Positions 63,060-64,000 of a DNA stretch of 64,000 bases are shown here, one piece after another. Source of the stretch: Arthrobacter_M sp030063245. GTDB lineage: Bacteria > Actinomycetota > Actinomycetes > Actinomycetales > Micrococcaceae. The stretch's first letter is position 1. The number at the start of each line of letters is the position of its first letter. Position numbers and translations under genes: made by a program. The notes beneath the pieces are model-generated. The model worked only from the letters and a program-made list of their open reading frames with translations, was not told where the DNA came from and made no database searches. The DNA lies in NCBI RefSeq assembly GCF_051131705.1, contig NZ_CP180316.1, positions 4,278,001 through 4,342,000 of the forward strand. Reading direction: 5' to 3'.

Positions 63060-63133
63060 AACTAACGTAACTTCAGCCTAGGGAGCCGGTGCGGAGTGAC
63101 CCGATGTGATGGGCAGTCCGCGCCGGCTTCTTT

Positions 63134-63203
63134 TGTTCGTGAACAGCCGTTTGTGAACGGCCGTTTGTGAACACTTGTTTGCGGACAGTTGTTTGCGGAC
63201 CAG
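63134..63203. repeat. Five 14-bp tandem repeats near parS
   Basis: Consecutive units TGTTCGTGAACAGC, CGTTTGTGAACGGC, CGTTTGTGAACACT, TGTTTGCGGACAGT, TGTTTGCGGACCAG. Units 2 and 3 share 11 bases, units 4 and 5 share 11. The GTTTGTGAAC core is partly palindromic (GTT..AAC). Iteron-like arrangement, about 400 bp from parS. Confidence 0.8.
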
Positions 63204-63595
63204 ACGAATTGCTTTGATTCCGGACAACAACTCCGATGTCTCCCGGCGACGGTGGAACCGCCACTTCACTTGGCCCTGCACCGGGCCGGATCAGGTACAG
63301 TGCGTATCCGAAGGTGGAACCCAATAACGCCGCCGAACCGTGACCCAGCCAGGGAATGCTCGTGGGAGAAGCGCTCATGGGAAACATGATGGAGCTTGGA
63401 GCGATTGCGTTCGTCGACTATTCGGTGCTCAGAATCGTTCCTGAGGAAACCCGTCGGGCCCTCCGCCCCGCGCCCAGCCGCAACGTGCAGACCGAAAATG
63501 CCGGTCTGGAGGCTAGCGGCATCGGTTGGGTTCTGGATGGCCGGTGTGCTGGTTCACGGCCTGGCATCGTCCGAGGCGCGTTGGCCGGCAGTTTC

Positions 63596-63609
63596 GTTTC
63601 ACGTGAAAC
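63596..63609. promoter_or_regulatory. parS: parS centromere site
   Basis: GTTTCACGTGAAAC, a perfect 14-bp palindrome identical to the core of the conserved bacterial parS consensus TGTTTCACGTGAAACA; the outer bases here are C and T. It is the binding site of ParB, which loads there and spreads to organise the origin. The only copy I see in this window. It places the window next to parAB and oriC. Confidence 0.9.
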
Positions 63610-63973
63610 TACCGAAGCGAACGGGCTCGATGCTGGTGGTCACGGAACGGCTCCGGCGCCACCGCTTCGTCCGCAAACCCCAGACCTTAGTTGTGCGTTC
63701 GCGCCGCCACCTTCGCCGTATTTTTCAGGAGGGCGCCCGCTCCGGTGCACAACGCCTTCTTGGCTGGTGCAACGCAACTTCTCAGAAATTGGCGCCTGTC
63801 GCTGCACGAGCAAATGCCAACCATGAGCTTTCCGAGCCGGCCAACGGTCGCGTCTTCAATCTGCGTTGCAGCGGGAGCCAGCCCGATAATACTACCCGCA
63901 GGTCCACGCGCTCCCGATTTTCCCCTTAACGTTTCCGTAGTTCCATCCTTGTTGATGTGATGCAGGACGACAG

Positions 63974-63994
63974 CAGGAAAGCCCCTCTTGGGGC
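63974..63994 (-). terminator. Minus-strand terminator, probably of the next gene (expected parB)
   Basis: On the minus strand GCCCC-AAGA-GGGGC followed by TTTCCTG. A minus-strand gene must end just beyond 64000; in related genomes parB lies here. The identity of that gene is inferred. Confidence 0.6.
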
Positions 63995-64000
63995 GATGGA

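Larger units (their letters stand above)
61120..63080. mobile_element. IS1634-type insertion sequence, about 1.96 kb
   Basis: Terminal inverted repeats TAGGCTGAAGTTACGT (61120-61135) and its exact complement at 63065-63080, 16 bp perfect. One intact transposase. Perfect hairpins just inside both ends (61137-61178 and 63018-63059). Inserted between trxA and the parS-containing gap. A target duplication longer than TA is not apparent. Confidence 0.88.
63081..64000. other. 920-bp gene-poor region between the IS and the expected par genes
   Basis: Open frames on either strand (for example 63356-63929) have no recognisable domain, and two of them overlap parS in different frames, so I regard them as chance. 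The region holds tandem repeats (63134-63203), parS (63596-63609) and a minus-strand terminator at the end. It looks like an intergenic segment or an old gene beyond recognition. Confidence 0.55.

Noticed and set aside
63356..63929. Two overlapping plus-strand open frames across parS
   Set aside because: Both read through the parS palindrome in different frames, lack domains and have no good ribosome binding site.
1..64000. tRNA, rRNA or known riboswitch genes
   Set aside because: Scanning by eye for tRNA T-loop patterns, rRNA segments and common riboswitch cores gave nothing convincing; a covariance-model search would settle it.

Overview
The window comes from a high-G+C Gram-positive chromosome, most likely an Arthrobacter-type actinobacterium (Micrococcaceae). 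This rests on gene content and order: rpsF-ssb-rpsR-rplI with dnaB nearby, the block cca / NUDIX / murJ / pseudokinase-like gene / trxB / trxA leading to a perfect parS site, many actinobacterial ABC, MFS and LuxR/histidine-kinase modules, GTG starts and GGAGG ribosome binding sites. The right end should lie next to parB-parA-...-rpmH-dnaA, so the window would sit on the left side of oriC; dnaA itself is not in view.

Layout. 1-2.2 kb: a BNR-repeat protein running off the edge, a DMT exporter and a divergent CGNR-type regulator. 2.3-8.6 kb: an N-acetylglucosamine/chitobiose module (two permeases, NgcE-like lipoprotein, SIS protein, RpiR regulator, divergent GlcNAc kinase). 8.6-11.1 kb: two small membrane proteins and a MATE exporter. 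11.1-11.9 kb: a decayed LysR/DMT pair. 11.9-17.4 kb: dnaB, a DnaA-box-like cluster, an L7/L12-CTD protein, a frameshifted phzF, and the rplI-rpsR-ssb-rpsF operon (minus strand). 17.4-18 kb: debris including an MmeI-like methyltransferase remnant. 18-21.5 kb: MFS symporter, DUF1345 protein, M18 aminopeptidase. 21.6-28.98 kb: a frameshifted response regulator/kinase pair with an ABC-2 transporter, a DrrAB-like exporter and an MFS permease. 28.98-31.4 kb: type I methyltransferase gene hsdM, a C-terminal scrap of hsdS, and mazEF. 31.4-35.2 kb: ABC-F ATPase, NlpC/P60 endopeptidase, a small unknown. 35.4-36.5 kb: IS630-family element. 36.5-40.7 kb: a second two-component pair, whose regulator is split by a stop codon, and a divergent MacB-like ABC transporter. 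40.9-42.9 kb: a DUF5819/SdpB-like pair. 42.9-47.1 kb: a tightly overlapping operon of GT87-like glycosyltransferase, FemX-like transferase and phytoene-desaturase-like oxidoreductase. 47.3-52.4 kb: a large transposase gene interrupted by a 2.9-kb three-gene transposon. 53.3-61 kb: the conserved origin-proximal block. 61.1-63.1 kb: an IS1634-type element. 63.1-64 kb: tandem repeats, parS and a minus-strand terminator.

Two themes stand out. First, repeated genome erosion and insertion: nested transposons, an eroded type I R-M locus, MmeI, LysR and DMT remnants, and four single-base G-run indels in phzF and one two-component pair that could be either real decay or homopolymer sequencing error. 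Second, replication-linked signals: DnaA-box-like clusters upstream of dnaB and rpsF, parS, and five 14-bp tandem repeats next to it. The least described gene sets are the DUF5819/SdpB-like pair and the GT-FemX-desaturase operon.
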